Shown here piece by piece: positions 25,470 to 38,564 of a stretch of 64,000 nt of DNA. The stretch lies in contig VTPC01090689.1 of assembly GCA_011009095.1 (NCBI GenBank), positions 313,428 through 377,427 of the forward strand. Reading direction: 5' to 3'. The position numbers were made by a program, and so were the translations under genes. The notes below the pieces were generated by a model. It did not search any database. It saw only the letters and a program-made list of their open reading frames with translations, and had not been told where the DNA came from. How positions within the stretch are numbered: position 1 is the first letter of the stretch; the number at the start of each line of letters is the position of its first letter. Source of the stretch: Ignelater luminosus. Taxonomy: Eukaryota; Arthropoda; Insecta; Coleoptera; Elateridae.

Positions 25470-27925
25470 TTTTTTACCTCTAGTAGACCACAACTTCTTT
25501 CTCCATCTGGTCATGACCAGTTTCACAATCGATCTTCGTTTTTATCAAGCTCACCTTCGATGGCCTACACTCAAACCAGACCATCTTTAGTGGTCTACGA
25601 TTGGGCCTTGCCATTCATTAAGTCATTTAGGTGACCCGATATCAGATTTTGACCTCTACTACTCCTATAATCAAACTTTGCATTCTTACAAAGCGTTTCA
25701 ATTTTTACCAAGCTACTCTCAGTGGCTTACCACTAGATCTCATTTCCTTATCTTCAACCAGACCATTTTCGGTAGATCACAATCACGTTCTGACTTACAA
25801 TCGAGCTTTGTTTTTATTAACGCCACCTACAATTAAGCTTAGCCTTTAACTGGGTTATCTTTGATAGCTCACGCTCTGTTTTTGTCAGTTACTAATTCCA
25901 AATTCCCCCGATTGTCCTATAATCAAACTTTGCGTTTTCATAAAGCACTTTGACTTCTACCAAGCCGCTCTGCGGTCTACCATTAGATTTAATTTTTTGT
26001 TTCATCACTTTTGGTATCTTGCAATTTGGTGGACCACAGTCGGTTTGCCCTCAGCACCAAACTACTTTTGGTTAGCTCACGCTTGGATTTTGCTCTTTAT
26101 CTGTTCATGCTTGGGTTTAAAATTGAGTTTTGTTTTCAATAAATCCCACAACTGAACTTACCCTTAAACCAAGCCGCTTTTGTTTGTCCACAACTGATCC
26201 ACTAGATCAATTATGATGACCCAAAACCGGTGTTCGTCTTTTAGTAGTTCAGTTGCGGTTGTTTAAAAATAAACTTTGCGTTCTCACTATTTGATAACTT
26301 CCGATAGCCCTAAGAAGGGTTCGTTTTCAAATCAAGTTGTTTTTGATAGTGATAAAGTGAGCCACAGCCTATTCTCTTCCTAAAACAAGTCATATTTGGT
26401 AGCTTTCGATGAGACTTTATCTTTCACTAGGCCTAGTATAGAGCTTTGTTTTCTAATAGCCTATCTGTGGTGATCCAATGGTAGTTCTCACAAAGTATTT
26501 TGCTCTCCACCAAGTTACTTTATTTAGCCGTATTTGATAACTCACATTGGGGCCCAATATTGAAATTCGTTTTCTATCTGGTCATCTTCGGTAATCTGCG
26601 GTGATCTACAATCAGACCAGATCAGATCGTTTTTCAACAAGCTACCTTTTTTTAACTTTTTATTTAGCCACCTAAGATATCCCACACTATTTGGTTATTC
26701 AGTGGTCTACAATTGGTTTTTGCCTTCAAAGCCACAACCTTTGTCTTTAATCAACTTTAGTTTATCTACAGTAGCCTGCAATCAGACTTTGCGTTCTCAC
26801 AAAAAGTTTCGACTTCCAACTAGCCACCCTTGGTGGTCTACAATCAGACTTTGTTTTCTACGTGACCATCAAGACTGCAGAGTCAATATTAATTCTCAAC
26901 CAGGTCACCCTCGGTGGCTCACAAGTAGTCGTCGTCCTTCAATAGCGTATTTACCCTCCACTAAATCACATTTTTGGTCAACGGTGGAGTTTAATCACTA
27001 TTTGCTGAATAGGATTCGTTTTCTGTCTGCCCACCTTCAACTTTCTCATTTACGGTAGCCTACACTCAGATCTTGCATTCTCACAAAGAGCTTTTGCTTC
27101 CAATTTCCATTTTGTTTTCTTCTATTAGATCGGATTATGCTGTCTATCTGACCACCTTTGGTAGTTCACAATTGAGTTTTATCTTCAACAAGGCCACCTT
27201 TGGTGGTTTTCAGTCAATTTTTATTCTCGACTAGGATACCTTTGGTAGGCCATGATTGTGTGTCGTCTACTAATGGTCGATTTGTGATGGCCTACAGAAA
27301 GAGCTTTGACTTCCAACAAATCATTTTTCTTCTTCTGTTAGATCGGATTACGCTTTCTATCTGACCACCTTTGGTAGTTTGTCTTCAATAAGGTCACGTT
27401 TGGTAGTTCCCAGTCAATTTTTATTCTCAACCAAGAGACCTTTAGTAGGCCATGATGATGTGTTGTCTACTAATGGTTTATTTACGGTGGCCTACAGAAA
27501 GAGCTTTGGTTTCCAACAAATCATTCACTATTTGGTGGTCCATGATGGAATCTTGCTTTCTATTTGTTTACTTGTGATAGATCGCATCAACGTTCAAGAT
27601 TTCGCTCTTATGTGACCATAATTCAGACTTTTACCTCGATCATTCATTTTTGGCGTTAACCAGGCTACGTTTGGTAGCCCATGATTGGGCTTCGTCTATC
27701 ACAAAAAACTTTAGTTTTAAAAAAACCATTTTTGATGGTTTACGGTAAGATTTGCGCTTTCTATTTGGTCACTTCTGACATCTCACATCAAGGATAAAGA
27801 TAAAGATTGCATTTTGCTCTCTTACAATCAGGTCACAAAGAATTCCGACCTCCAATAATTCACAATTGGTCGGATTTCGTTTTTTATTTATCCACTTTAG
27901 GTGGTTCAAACTCGGATTTCGTCCT
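25470..27925. repeat. Degenerate tandem array with palindromic CCACC-TTT-GGTGG cores
   Basis: About 2.45 kb is built from diverged units of some 40-50 bp. A typical unit has a short inverted repeat (CCACCTTTGGTGGT at 27193, CCACCCTTGGTGGTCTA at 26824, ACCACCTTTGGTAGTT at 27152 and 27365) followed by ACAATCAGACTTTG and a TTTTC/TTCAAC-rich link. A longer rhythm of about 200-300 bp is seen from a segment of the type AATCAAACTTTGCGTTCTCACAAAG-x-TTT (25670, 25920, 26779, 27064, with weaker copies elsewhere). The clearest higher-order duplication is 27119-27330 against 27331-27530. The open frame at 26702-27058 (+) is a by-product of the repeats. Edges are gradual, so both limits are approximate. 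The units are too variable in length and sequence for a CRISPR array, and the host is a eukaryote. Confidence 0.8.
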
Positions 27926-30900
27926 GTAATAGTCCGTCTATGTTGGCTTTGAATTATCTCAAATAACTCAATTTTGCCTTTGGAATTAGTGTTTTTCGTA
28001 ATATTCTTTTTACTGTTATAGCGACTGAAGCTCTTTATTATGGAAGGACAACATAAAAATTTGTTTATATCTGTTGCTATTGGTAAAGCTCTCATAAAAC
28101 ATATTTAAAGTAAATTGGGCATACCAGCGCTTTCTATGTTAATATTTACAACAATATGATTAAATCTGATTAAACCTTTGACTCTTTCTTATAATTTTCT
28201 TAATCTTAGGTTAGATATCGTTAAAAGACGGATTCAGCCGAAATAAGAATCAAGCGTAGTTTCTACTCAACATGAATAGTACCTAACAAAAAAATGTAAC
28301 TAGGTTAATACGTAGTTTTGCATAAAGTTCTATGTTGATCCTATGCAAAACAGTGTCTTGTGTGTCAGTGTTTTAATTAACTCTTAATTATTTAAACTAT
28401 TTTCAGTACAAATTGAAAAAAAATTAAATTTTTAACAAAATTAAATCTCAGACTTTACTTTTAGATTTAAATTTCAAATAGGAACACAGCCCTTTTTTAT
28501 TCCTTGTAATAGCCGTTACTATTTATGACTACTTGAAAAACTATTGAAGATCATTCATGGTAACTGCAAAATTAAATTCTACATTCTCTACTACAAACTA
28601 ATAGTCTTCTAGTAGTTTACTTACAAAAACTTTCAGTTTTAATGCATTAAGAAGAGGTAGTTGAGACGACATTTGTATTTATTGAGGAAGCAATTACGTC
28701 ATTACTGCATACCAGTGGTTACTATGCGCTTAATTTTCTTTTCATTGAAGGAGATTACTCTTCTTGTTTTAATATCCACTGAGTGTTTTTAAGAAGTTGA
28801 GTATATCTAGACTTCACAAAATATTGGCAATGTGTTTGATTGCAGAAGAGTTGGACTATGGAATCCCAGAATAAGCATGCATTCGTCAACTGCGTTTTAA
28901 TTCAGTGTTATATCCTATTATGTTTCATATCTGCAATATTTCATAATACCATACATAGTTTACTTCATTTAGAAGCAATTTAACCTAAAATACGTGCACA
29001 AACTGCATATGTTTGTTATCATTGTTTATGCATTTTTGCCTGTTCTGTTCTAGAAGCTAAAAACTTGAGTTTCTTATCATTCAAAAATAAAAAAAATTTA
29101 TTATGAATAGTATTAAAAAAAAATTAACATGAGAACTACATATAGGTTGTTGTTTGCAGTTTTATTTTATCTGTGGAGAAAATTCTTGAAACTGTTTTAA
29201 AGAATTTAAATTGAAGAGTTGGAGAATTTCTAATTTGGCCTTTGTAATATCAAAAAATGTATGATACCGCGAGAGGGCTATTGCAGACTTGTAATTCTTG
29301 AATAGAATTGCTAACACTGTAAATCGTGGTGAGTTTGCAGTTAAAATTAAAATTAAAATGTTAGCAAAATTTGCATTTGAAATTGTTGATTTGTTAATAA
29401 ATAAATGACGATAATAATAATAAATAAATAATATCTTTCTGTCTTCAAGCTATTTGGAGCTAACTTAATCATTTTTGTTGTTTTATTTCAGTATAGTACA
29501 TTTATTGCTATAATTTACTTGAATTTTGATATAAAAATGTAGTTAAGAAACCTTCGCTTTCTTTTAACTTTGTTGCAATGTCGACATAATGTTACATTTG
29601 TTTGTATGATATTATTCTGAAATTACTCATTTTTATTACTGTTATTTTCCACTATTAAATGACTTAATACGCAGTTTTTCAACTCTAATCAAGCAAGTAG
29701 AGATTTATTACTTATTGAACATTATTTGCAATAGCAGAGTGTAAAACAAACAATTTCTAGCTACACAAGAGTGGAATTTGTAAATTTAATTTTTCTAAGT
29801 AACAATATTTACATTTTATAAATTTACGTTTATAAATTTAACATTGCCAAGAAAAATATTTACTAGACTATTCGTTCGTAAAGCGGTTTCGTATCCAGGG
29901 CTCATAAATTTGCTTTTTGTTCTAGAGCGCGTGAAAATGATAATAAAGGTAATGTTGCAATATTGATAATTTCTGCTCGGCTTTAATTTCCTTCATACAG
30001 AACAGACTTAGGTCTATATCTTTTTTATAGGTTTCGCGTCTACTCGAGTGCGGAGCTTTTTAAGCACGCATCTTTGAAATCGATATACCGTCGGAGCGCA
30101 AGTGCGATAATTACGAGTATTTCATTTAAGAGTCCAGACCGCACTAACTAAAAAATGATAAAAGAAGAAGATTAATTTATTAAAGACATTTAATTAAAGT
30201 TTTCTGAAATCTGCGGTATTCGTAAACTCAATGAAAAGTTCAATTAGGGGGCACCTTTACAGAAAACGTCGAAAACATATTTTTCATCAACTTTATTAGT
30301 TATTACGTTATTAGCAATCGAATTATAATTTAAATAAAACTCATTTAAATAAAACTCATTTAAATAATTTAGGCTTTTAGATTAAATAAGGTAACAAAAA
30401 CAGATTTTTAAATATTGGAAACCAAGTTAAAAATGTTGATTACTGATTAGTGATTAGGCACACACACTCTCAATCAAAACGCGTTCCGTTTTTGATTTAA
30501 TAAACTTTGATTGACAAGTGGAAAATTATTTGAAATATTTCTTAATGTATTTATCCAAAACCAAATTAATACATTTTGAAATTTGAGTTAAAACGATAAT
30601 TTGTTTATTTCATCATGATATATGAATTTACAATTAATAACATAAATTTGTTAGTTTGGCTGAGATTAAGGCTGCAAAGTGAAGTAGTGGTGGCTGGTGT
30701 CATTTCATTGGAAAAGGGTAATATAAGAAACTTAATCGTAGTAGGTATTGAAAATCAGTTTACTCGAACATTTGAGATTTTTAATAACATTTTTAAATCA
30801 GTTTTTTTCAGTATGATCAAGGAATTTGACAAATTTGGAAATTTAGTCTAAATAATTTCACCACGATGCAGAGCCTTTCTGGTTAATATACAAGAAGCTC

Positions 30901-33900
30901 GACGATTCAGAATTCTAATTGTTACTTCCAAATTGCCAAATCATGTCACAACACCTCCTGCCAAGACAACGCCTAGAAAAGTAACGTCTGCCAAAATCTA
31001 GTCTACCAAAAAGCTCTTACAAAAATAGATTACAACACTACACGTTAGATTAGCTGATCTAGGTTAAGTTATTCATGTTATGTAAGTTTTGCCTTTTAAA
31101 TGTACAAAATAGAGAACAAGAAACTGCGCGTTTCAATTACTTATGTTAGTTAATTAACAATATTAATTTCTTCTGTGATTCGAATGCTTGAAAATCTTTA
31201 TTTCTAGTAGTATACTTTTATTATATACTTATTATTCCTTCTTTGACCATTTAAAGTACTTTTCTTATGTCAGATTTTCCAAATTGGATGTCTTATACTA
31301 TGCCCTCTATAATGTTTTTAAATTTCTCTTTTGCAAATATCTACAAAAGTGACATCTCTTACGGTCTCTACCATCTTCAATGGTATTATTTCTATTACTT
31401 CACTGAGTATCATCAGAAGTTTTATTTTATTTCAAAAAAATCTTGCAGTTCTTTCCTCTACGATTCAATAATCGAAGATCACTTAACCCACTCATAGCCA
31501 AGTTTTCTACTTGTAGTTTTTATTGTTTTGTCATGAACATCTGAGTACCTTTTGACAATCTAATTTGGGATCGTTCTTTAAATTATCTCATTGATGTGCT
31601 TTAAAGGTATTGTTCAAAGGTCAACAAAGCTCTTTTAGGGTATAATACAGTATTGTATTACAAGAAAAATTGATAATATTTGATGATATTTCTAGTAGAA
31701 AAAAAATCATAAAAAGTCAGAACTAGATACAGACAGTAATCAAAATAACAAGGAATTGTACGCAGATTGGCACTAGTAATTCCTAAACTTTTTTGCGCAA
31801 ATGGTTGTTACAAGATGCGTTTTTGATTTGTTACGGCCAAGTTTACTATCCTCTGGTTTAAGTAAAAAAAAGTTATCTTTATCTAATGATCTTGACTTAT
31901 AGAATAAATGCAAAATATCAGAAAATCTTTCCAAGATCCTTCCTCAAGTATCACTTTCATCTTAACTCATTTATTTCATGACATTGTTTTCGGAGGTGTC
32001 ATTTTAGTCAAAGTCAAGCACAAAAAATGAAAGTTTGATTTTATGGATTTGTATTTAAACACAAATGGATAGATTTTCCCAAAAGCAAAAGAAATATCAA
32101 AAAGCTGCTCCCAAAGGAAATAAACGTCAATTGGCTAAGAAAGAGAGTTGACAAAAACCTGACAAAAATTTGAAAATCAGTTTCTTAATTTCTGATATTG
32201 CTAATTCCAATCAAGGTCACACAGATGGTAATCAAGTAAACTTTAAAATACACAAAAAGATAATTAAAGGAATCAACAGGGGCTAAGTTGCAGCTTGACG
32301 CTAACGATGACATACCAAATGCCTTACCAAAACAAATAATCGCACGAAAAAAAATTATTTTTAAGAATGCTAAAGGAAAAACTTAGAAATACTGACTACA
32401 CATTAATCAGAATTGTTTTTTTGTCCTACCCATAACATCGCGATTAGCTAACAGGTTTTTCCTAAACATTGTGTAGTACATAGCCAGTCAGCGTTTTCGT
32501 ATCTTACAGCCATCGAGACCTGTCTTAGAATTTAGTACGTTGCACGCTTCACCAAGCTAGAAAACTTAAAGTAGAAGTAACTGTTAGTAAGAAAAGCTTC
32601 GCAGGATTAAATAATTGAACTTACTGCTCAAAAAGCTTTAAATTTAGAGTTAGTTTGTCCAATAATTCAAGAATTATTGAAAATATGTCGGCGATTCTCT
32701 CTTTCATTTCCCCTTCAAACGGCTGAATAACAAATAGAGAAAAATAATCATTTTCAGCGGTTGAGCTGTAAGAGTAAACTGTTCTTTGGTGAAGCAACCC
32801 TCCCAGCAACAAACATAAAATCGGTTTAAGAGCAATAAAAGAGATTTCATGCTTTGGTCTTATCAGTCTTGATCTCAATCTTATGCATTCAATTACTTTA
32901 CATTACATGCTGTATTGAAAACAAGCGGATGGATCTTAGCTGAAAATACTCTATGTAAATTTTATTCGTACGAAAACAAATCTTCTTGGTTCCCACTTCA
33001 AAACTCGTATAATGCCAAGAAATGTCCAACAAACAGAGTGACGTCTAGTTCATGTAATTTTTTGGTCATCAGTTAGGTCAGATTCAAATTTGAAAAGACA
33101 TAAAAATATCGCAGCTCAAAGACGTCTTATAATGATGTGGAGAAGACGTTATTAGTGACAAAATTTTTATTTTCTAGAATATTACAACTATATATTTGCA
33201 ACGCCGTTGGTATTTATCCTGCGGAAGCTCGAACACAAAGAGTGCTGTCTTATAATTAACCATTTGATCCACTGAGCTAGCACATTTAAGCGACAATAGA
33301 TAAGCAAACCGTAAAAATACGACAAAATAAAACATATAGGTATTTATATCCTTCATTCTAGAATTCCATCTAATTATCTCTTTTTGCCGATACTTTTCCT
33401 TTGGTAAATTTACCAAAAAGATATTCATTCGCCATCAACAGTTACATTGCTTTTGAGTTCAAGATTATATTAATGAAATTAAATTTTTTTAATTCCATCA
33501 TTTGCAGAAAAATGAGTGGTTTTGAATTTTTGGTGCCTCCATTATATGCGTAGTACGTAGAGACATTTACCCTTACAAAAGCTTTATTACCTTTTTTAGG
33601 TAAACTTATTGATATGGTTCTGACAGACACAGGTTTTGAAGTTCTGCGGGGTAACTTTCTTTAGAACCGAGTAGTCACTATTTCAAAAATGTTACAATCA
33701 GACAAAAACTTCTATGGTAATATGGCATGTTTCGTCTGAATTATTAAAGAATTATCATTACATTATTAAATAATTATTTTGGAAGATTTTAGAAACTTGA
33801 ACATTACTCGAAGACGAGGCATCCCAGGAGATAAATCACATAACAATTATTTTTGCTAAATCAAAAATTAGAATTACTAACTTTAATTGACGTTTCGTTT

Positions 33901-36107
33901 ATACAAGAAGGTCAATTATGAGAAATTGTAAAAAGATAGATTTTTTTCTAGAAGGTAATTGATGGATGTTGAGATATTAAAGAAAGAAGAAATTCGTTAC
34001 TTTACCAGAAATTCTCAGTTAAAATCGTTTATGAGAAACGAGGACTTTTAAAATAAATTCCATGTGTGTTGTATAATTTTGATAATTTGCAATAACAAAA
34101 TTGACCTTTTTGCCTTATTAAGTAACGCATATCATTGCATACATGTAAGGTCATAATAATTTGCTTCTGTTTATACGCATACTTCGAATCGAACACGATT
34201 TAGCAAATTACTAAAAGTCTTACCTTCAATGACATATTCAAGGTAATAAGAATTTAGGAGTTTTCCTTAGACGACTTTATTATTATTAAAAACATATAAT
34301 TATAACTTTCCAACTAAATATTAGAAAGAGATAAATTTGCAATTTTATTTTTGCTGTTTATTTATTATTGACACTGTTGACAAGTGCCTAATTATGAAAT
34401 GAATGGTAAATATAGGACTAAATTACTTTTGCAATTTAAGGAAATAAATGGATTTAAGAATCGTCATTAATTTACAGATAAATAAAATATGGGCGTACTT
34501 GATAAAATAACGAATTTCGTCATAAACACGTTAAATATATTAACACATAAACTACGACTTCTAATTTGTACTTTAGTGGTAAAGTTAATATTGCGTAATG
34601 GATGGTTGGTACTTATTACGTGATTCCAAATGTTTAAATTAAAGAATAATATACTTTCTAAATAAACGTATGATTAATAACAAATTTTGAGATAATTTCA
34701 CTTTATTACGTTAGCCACCTATTATTTTAAAAGCGTATTGGTTCAATTTCAGATAGTGTAATTTTGAAATAAAGCAGATATTATGGATGTTTGCTATCAC
34801 AAGGAATAAATTTAATTATGAAAACAAATTTCGTTAAATTTCTGTTAATTCAGGGACAACCTGTACAATAGAATCGTATAAATAACCTTCGACCACGCTA
34901 ACTCTAACAGTAAAGCAAACTGCTGCAGTAAGTAGATATTAATGCTATTGATTTACTACGCGGTACGCCAAAGCCCTGACCAAAATAACTTTCATGTTTC
35001 ATATTCCCTATTTTCTACTTAAAAGGTTCAACCTCTAACATATTTATAAAATATTTTCTAAGAGGTTAATAGAATATCTTGGGAATTTTCCGTTTTAAAG
35101 TAGTTAATTAATTAAGAGGATCCATAAAATTGCACTTTTTCATAACGTTAAGCTTTTGAAAGGGCAGAAAGCTTAGAACCCGTTTTGTATTTAGCATAAA
35201 AATGGATTTTAATTTATCGAAGCTAACATAGATTGTCTTTAATTAAAAATGGGGAATTAGAAAAAAGAATGCTCCGCAAATTCATAATTTTGATAGATTG
35301 TTTAACATAATTAATGATTATATAGGACACATCAAGGCTTAGTTACTATAGAAATTTCTCTAAAAGGAAATTCTTTCTAGCGGGAGAAGAAAGAGACAGA
35401 GTTCAGTTAATAAATATTCATAAAAAAACTCAGCTCGTGTTGTAGCAATTTTGCTCCCCGAAAAGTTGTTATTCACTCTGCTGTAATGGTAAAGTTCGGA
35501 TGAATTCGCAAGATAGAAAATTAAACATGAGACTTCATGATAATTTGAAAACTAGTGCTATGGACTATTTTTAATAAAAAGATCCCCATTAGACAACGCA
35601 GAAGCTTCGATTAAAAGGAATTTTTCATTCAGTTTAATATTTGTCGCGACCCTGAATATATAGCAAAATGTCAGTCTTCTTTTTGTTCCATTAAGTACTG
35701 TTCTTAGTCTATAATGGTTATTTGAAACATTTAATGACTATCCACAAAATTCCCATCATCAGGAAGAATTCTTTATTAAAAGCTTCAATCCATGGACAAC
35801 TTAAGATGAATATTACAAAACAGAAGACATCTACAGATTAGTTAGATATACATATATATAACACTACACTCGCTATAAATTAGAATATGCCACAATTACT
35901 TGGAATCCACAACAGCATATTTATTTGTTTCTTACATATTCGGTATTCGACTATCCAACCTGTTCTTCATATCTTGAAAAAGGCAAAGATGTTTTACAAG
36001 TAACTTAGGATGCAGGATGTCATAGCAGACATAGTTTCGATAATTTCTATAAAACCCTAGCTTTCCTTAGTCTCAAAATCTAAACAGGATCAAGATCATA
36101 ATCAATT
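27926..36107. other. Long AT-rich non-coding stretch
   Basis: No gene is supported over about 8 kb. Low-complexity (TAA/TAAA) sequence lies at 29395-29432 and a 15-bp tandem duplication of the ATTTAAATAAAACTC type at 30334-30365. Open frames at 30615-30851, 31267-31497 (+), 32621-32878, 33174-33428 and 33442-33630 (-) have no recognisable domain. The region probably lies within the downstream intron of orb2 if that gene continues to lower coordinates. Confidence 0.45.
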
Positions 36108-36650
36108 TTGTTTGAATCTTCAATTGTTAATCTTATTCTCTCCCAGTTTGCAGCAAAGCTTATAAGTTCCTCTTCTAGAGTCGCAAATGTTGCATTGGTA
36201 TTATATTTTAACAACTGTCCTAATAGGAAGGTCATACAGTTTTTAGGAAGTCCTTTGTTTGCTTCCTCTGCAAAAATTCATGCCTTTCGAAAATATGGAT
36301 TCTACTGGAACACTCATTGTATGTTACTATATTATTCAGGACTTATTTTGCTATTTAGATCTTTTATCAAAAGAAACTTCAGAAAAATTCTCTTTAATGT
36401 GCTCTCGCAAACTCGGTTCACCATTAACCCACAGTGTGAATTGAGTCATTGCATTTTGGATGTAATTTAGAGCAATTACCAAGGTGCAGTTTCCACCATG
36501 GTATTACATCTAAGCAAATTCAAGTCTTTAGTTTAGGGGATCTGTTATTACAAATATTTTTTAAGAAATATTTCAGATGTTATTACAGCTTCATTTGTTC
36601 GAATACCCGGCCTTTTCACCCGTTCCTGTTCCGGTACCTTCTTATCTAAA
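36108..36650 (-). mobile_element. hAT transposase remnant (C-terminal dimerisation region)
   Basis: On the minus strand, 'IPWWKLHLGNCSKL' (about 36500-36460) is followed about 50 codons later by 'SVPVESIFSKGMNF' (about 36310-36265). This order and spacing match the C-terminal region of hAT transposases, where a D-P-L-x-W-W-K-x-H-x-x-x-F-P-x-L block precedes S-V-P-x-E-R-x-F-S-K-x-G. The frame is interrupted several times, and the catalytic and zinc-finger parts upstream (higher coordinates) were not recognised. The plus-strand frames at 36108-36649 are antisense shadows. Confidence 0.5.
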
Positions 36651-37355
36651 GGCATATTCAGGATTTTTCCAATAAGAAATTCCGAGTCACGAACTAAATT
36701 CGTAACTTTAGTAATCCTGCCCACACAGACAAAAAAAACTGCTAGCTAACTGAGTCGAAAATGAGAAAGTTCGAATTATCTTTGAATTTTGAAAAATTCT
36801 GCCCGCAGTGTCCAAGCAGTCTAGTTGTTAACATCACATCAACACAGCCTAAATATTGACAAATTAAGTTGTATACTTAATAGCTCTAAAACTAGTTGTG
36901 GTTTACACTGATCACATCTTGAGCAATCTGGTATTAGTTCCCAACACTCAAAAGGTTATTATTGCAAAGAACAGTAAAAATAGGCATTTCCATCTATGTA
37001 CAAGAATTAGTTGTGGTTAACCTGACTAAAGCCAAACATGTTCTTCTGTTAACTCTTGTTGACCGACTATCGCGAAACCCAATTCGGAAAAGGTTGACAA
37101 ATCTTCCATGTCCTGTAGCCACCTAACTGATGGGAAGAGGGGAGGAATGTTAACAACTTCAGAAAAAAAGAAGAAAGAAAGATTTCCTAGAACGTACTTT
37201 TACTACAAGATGAATTTTTAGGCTATTTCATCTGAAAATGTTACTTATTAAATCAATTCTCTAACCAAAGTCGAATATATCCAGTTTGATTCTTTCCCAG
37301 GTGAATGAACAATTATTCTATTAATCAGATCATAGAAAATATGGCTCTGTACATA
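36651..37355. other. Non-coding DNA between hAT remnant and mariner
   Basis: No gene is recognised. The stretch 37035-37150 is less AT-rich than its neighbours but shows no protein family resemblance. Confidence 0.45.
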
Positions 37356-37358
37356 CAT

Positions 37359-37382
37359 AGGTGTATACCTATGAAATGAGAC
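37359..37382 (+). repeat. Left terminal inverted repeat of the Mos1-like mariner
   Basis: 24 bp identical in reverse complement to 38710-38733. The two outermost bases seen at the right end (CC) are replaced here by CAT. Confidence 0.85.
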
Positions 37383-37414
37383 CTTTTTTTTCAATTTTAA
37401 ACGTTTATTAACAA

Positions 37415-37514
37415 NNNNNNNNNNNNNNNNNNNNNNNNNNNNNNNNNNNNNNNNNNNNNNNNNNNNNNNNNNNNNNNNNNNNNNNNNNNNNNNNNNNNNN
37501 NNNNNNNNNNNNNN
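37415..37514. other. Assembly gap of exactly 100 N
   Basis: The gap falls inside the 3' untranslated part of the Mos1-like mariner, nine bases beyond the transposase stop codon. A length of exactly 100 is the usual placeholder for a gap of unknown size. The two flanks could come from different copies of the element joined in scaffolding. Confidence 0.95.
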
Positions 37515-37523
37515 GTTACAAAT

Positions 37524-38564
37524 TTAATCTTCAAAATAATAGCCATCGCTAGCGACACATTTTACCCATCTCTCAGGCAATTTGTGAATGCCGCGCCAAA
37601 AAAATTGGCCGTCTTTGGCCGCAAACCAATCATCGAGCCATTTTTTGGCTTCTTCGTGAGAATTGAAGCGCTGCTCGGAAAGTGCGTGGCCCATCGATGC
37701 AAACAAATGATAATCGGAAGGCGCCAAGTCTGGTGAGTAAGCCGCATGCACCAGCGGTTCCCAATCGTACGTCTCCACCAATTCCCGGGTCGCTCTTGTT
37801 CGATGTGGTGGTGCATTGTCATCAAGAAAAATTACTTTGTGACGCCGATCGGCATATTCTAGGCGTTTTCGGTGTATAGCGCTGTTCAAATCGGCCAATT
37901 GTCGTTGGTAGCGTGCACCGTCCACTGTTTCACCTGGTTTTAATAGCTCGTACCAAATCATACCATGCTGATCCCAGAAAACACACAGCATTGCCTTGCG
38001 GCCGAAGCGATTTGGTTTGGCCGTTGATTTTGGCTTGTGGCCGGGCGGACCATACGATCGTTTACGCTTGGGATTGGAGAAATACACCCATTTTTCATCA
38101 CCCGTAACGATTCGATGCAAAAAAGACTTCCTTTTGAACCGGGAGAGCAGCATTTCACAAGTGGTTTTTCGGTTCTCTTGCTGCCTTTCAGTCAGTTCAT
38201 GCGGCACCCATCTTCCGACCTTTAAAATCATGCCCATGTCTTTCAAACGTTTGCAAATGGTTTTTTGGGTCACTCCCAACTGCTCTGCCATCATTTCTTG
38301 CGTTTGACCATCATCTTCATTCAACAATGCTTGCAATTCGGTGTCCTCAAACTTTTTCGGTGGCCGGCCACGTTCCTCGTTCTCCACGCTAAAATCACCA
38401 CTTCGGAATTTTTCAAACCACCTGAAGCACTGTGCTCTGCTTAGAGCATGTCCACCGTAAGCTTCTATAAGCATTTGATGAGCTTGAGAAGCGTTTTTCT
38501 TCAATTGATAACAGAAAATCAACGATGTCCGCAAATCGTAGTTTGAAGGGACGAAATTCGACAT
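37524..38564 (-). CDS. Mariner transposase, Mos1-like, complete
   Basis: This is a cut-and-paste transposase of 346 residues (Mos1 has 345). The start is taken at 'MSNFVP', the family's usual N-terminus, not at the in-frame methionine 31 codons upstream, which lies in the untranslated region. In order it has: two helix-turn-helix DNA-binding motifs in the first 110 residues ('SRAQCFRWFEKFRSGDF' and 'TQKTICKRLKDMGM'); the linker 'GRWVPHEL'; the catalytic blocks 'IVTGDEKWVYF', 'VIFLDDNAPPH' and 'YSPDLAPSDYHLF'; and a C-terminal 'LPERWVKCVASDG'. The second and third aspartates are 34 residues apart (D,D34D). No stop or frameshift interrupts it and all three catalytic acids are present, so the enzyme could still be functional. 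One difference from Mos1 is aspartate in place of histidine just before the second catalytic aspartate. Orientation matches that of orb2. Confidence 0.95.
   Translation of the reverse strand: MSNFVPSNYDLRTSLIFCYQLKKNASQAHQMLIEAYGGHALSRAQCFRWFEKFRSGDFSVENEERGRPPKKFEDTELQALLNEDDGQTQEMMAEQLGVTQKTICKRLKDMGMILKVGRWVPHELTERQQENRKTTCEMLLSRFKRKSFLHRIVTGDEKWVYFSNPKRKRSYGPPGHKPKSTAKPNRFGRKAMLCVFWDQHGMIWYELLKPGETVDGARYQRQLADLNSAIHRKRLEYADRRHKVIFLDDNAPPHRTRATRELVETYDWEPLVHAAYSPDLAPSDYHLFASMGHALSEQRFNSHEEAKKWLDDWFAAKDGQFFWRGIHKLPERWVKCVASDGYYFED

Noticed and set aside
26702-27058. 118-codon plus-strand frame as a gene
   Set aside because: It lies wholly inside the tandem array, and its repeated short motifs follow the DNA repeat rhythm. 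It is a by-product of the repeats.
25470-27925. CRISPR-like array of palindromic repeats and spacers
   Set aside because: The repeats are highly diverged, of uneven spacing, and the so-called spacers are themselves repeated. The window is clearly eukaryotic and no cas gene is present.
36108-36649. Three plus-strand frames (120, 61 and 66 codons) as genes
   Set aside because: They overlap one another in different frames and are antisense to a recognisable hAT transposase relic.
37562-38307. Alternative frames within the Mos1-like mariner
   Set aside because: All overlap the intact transposase in other frames or on the opposite strand and have no independent support.
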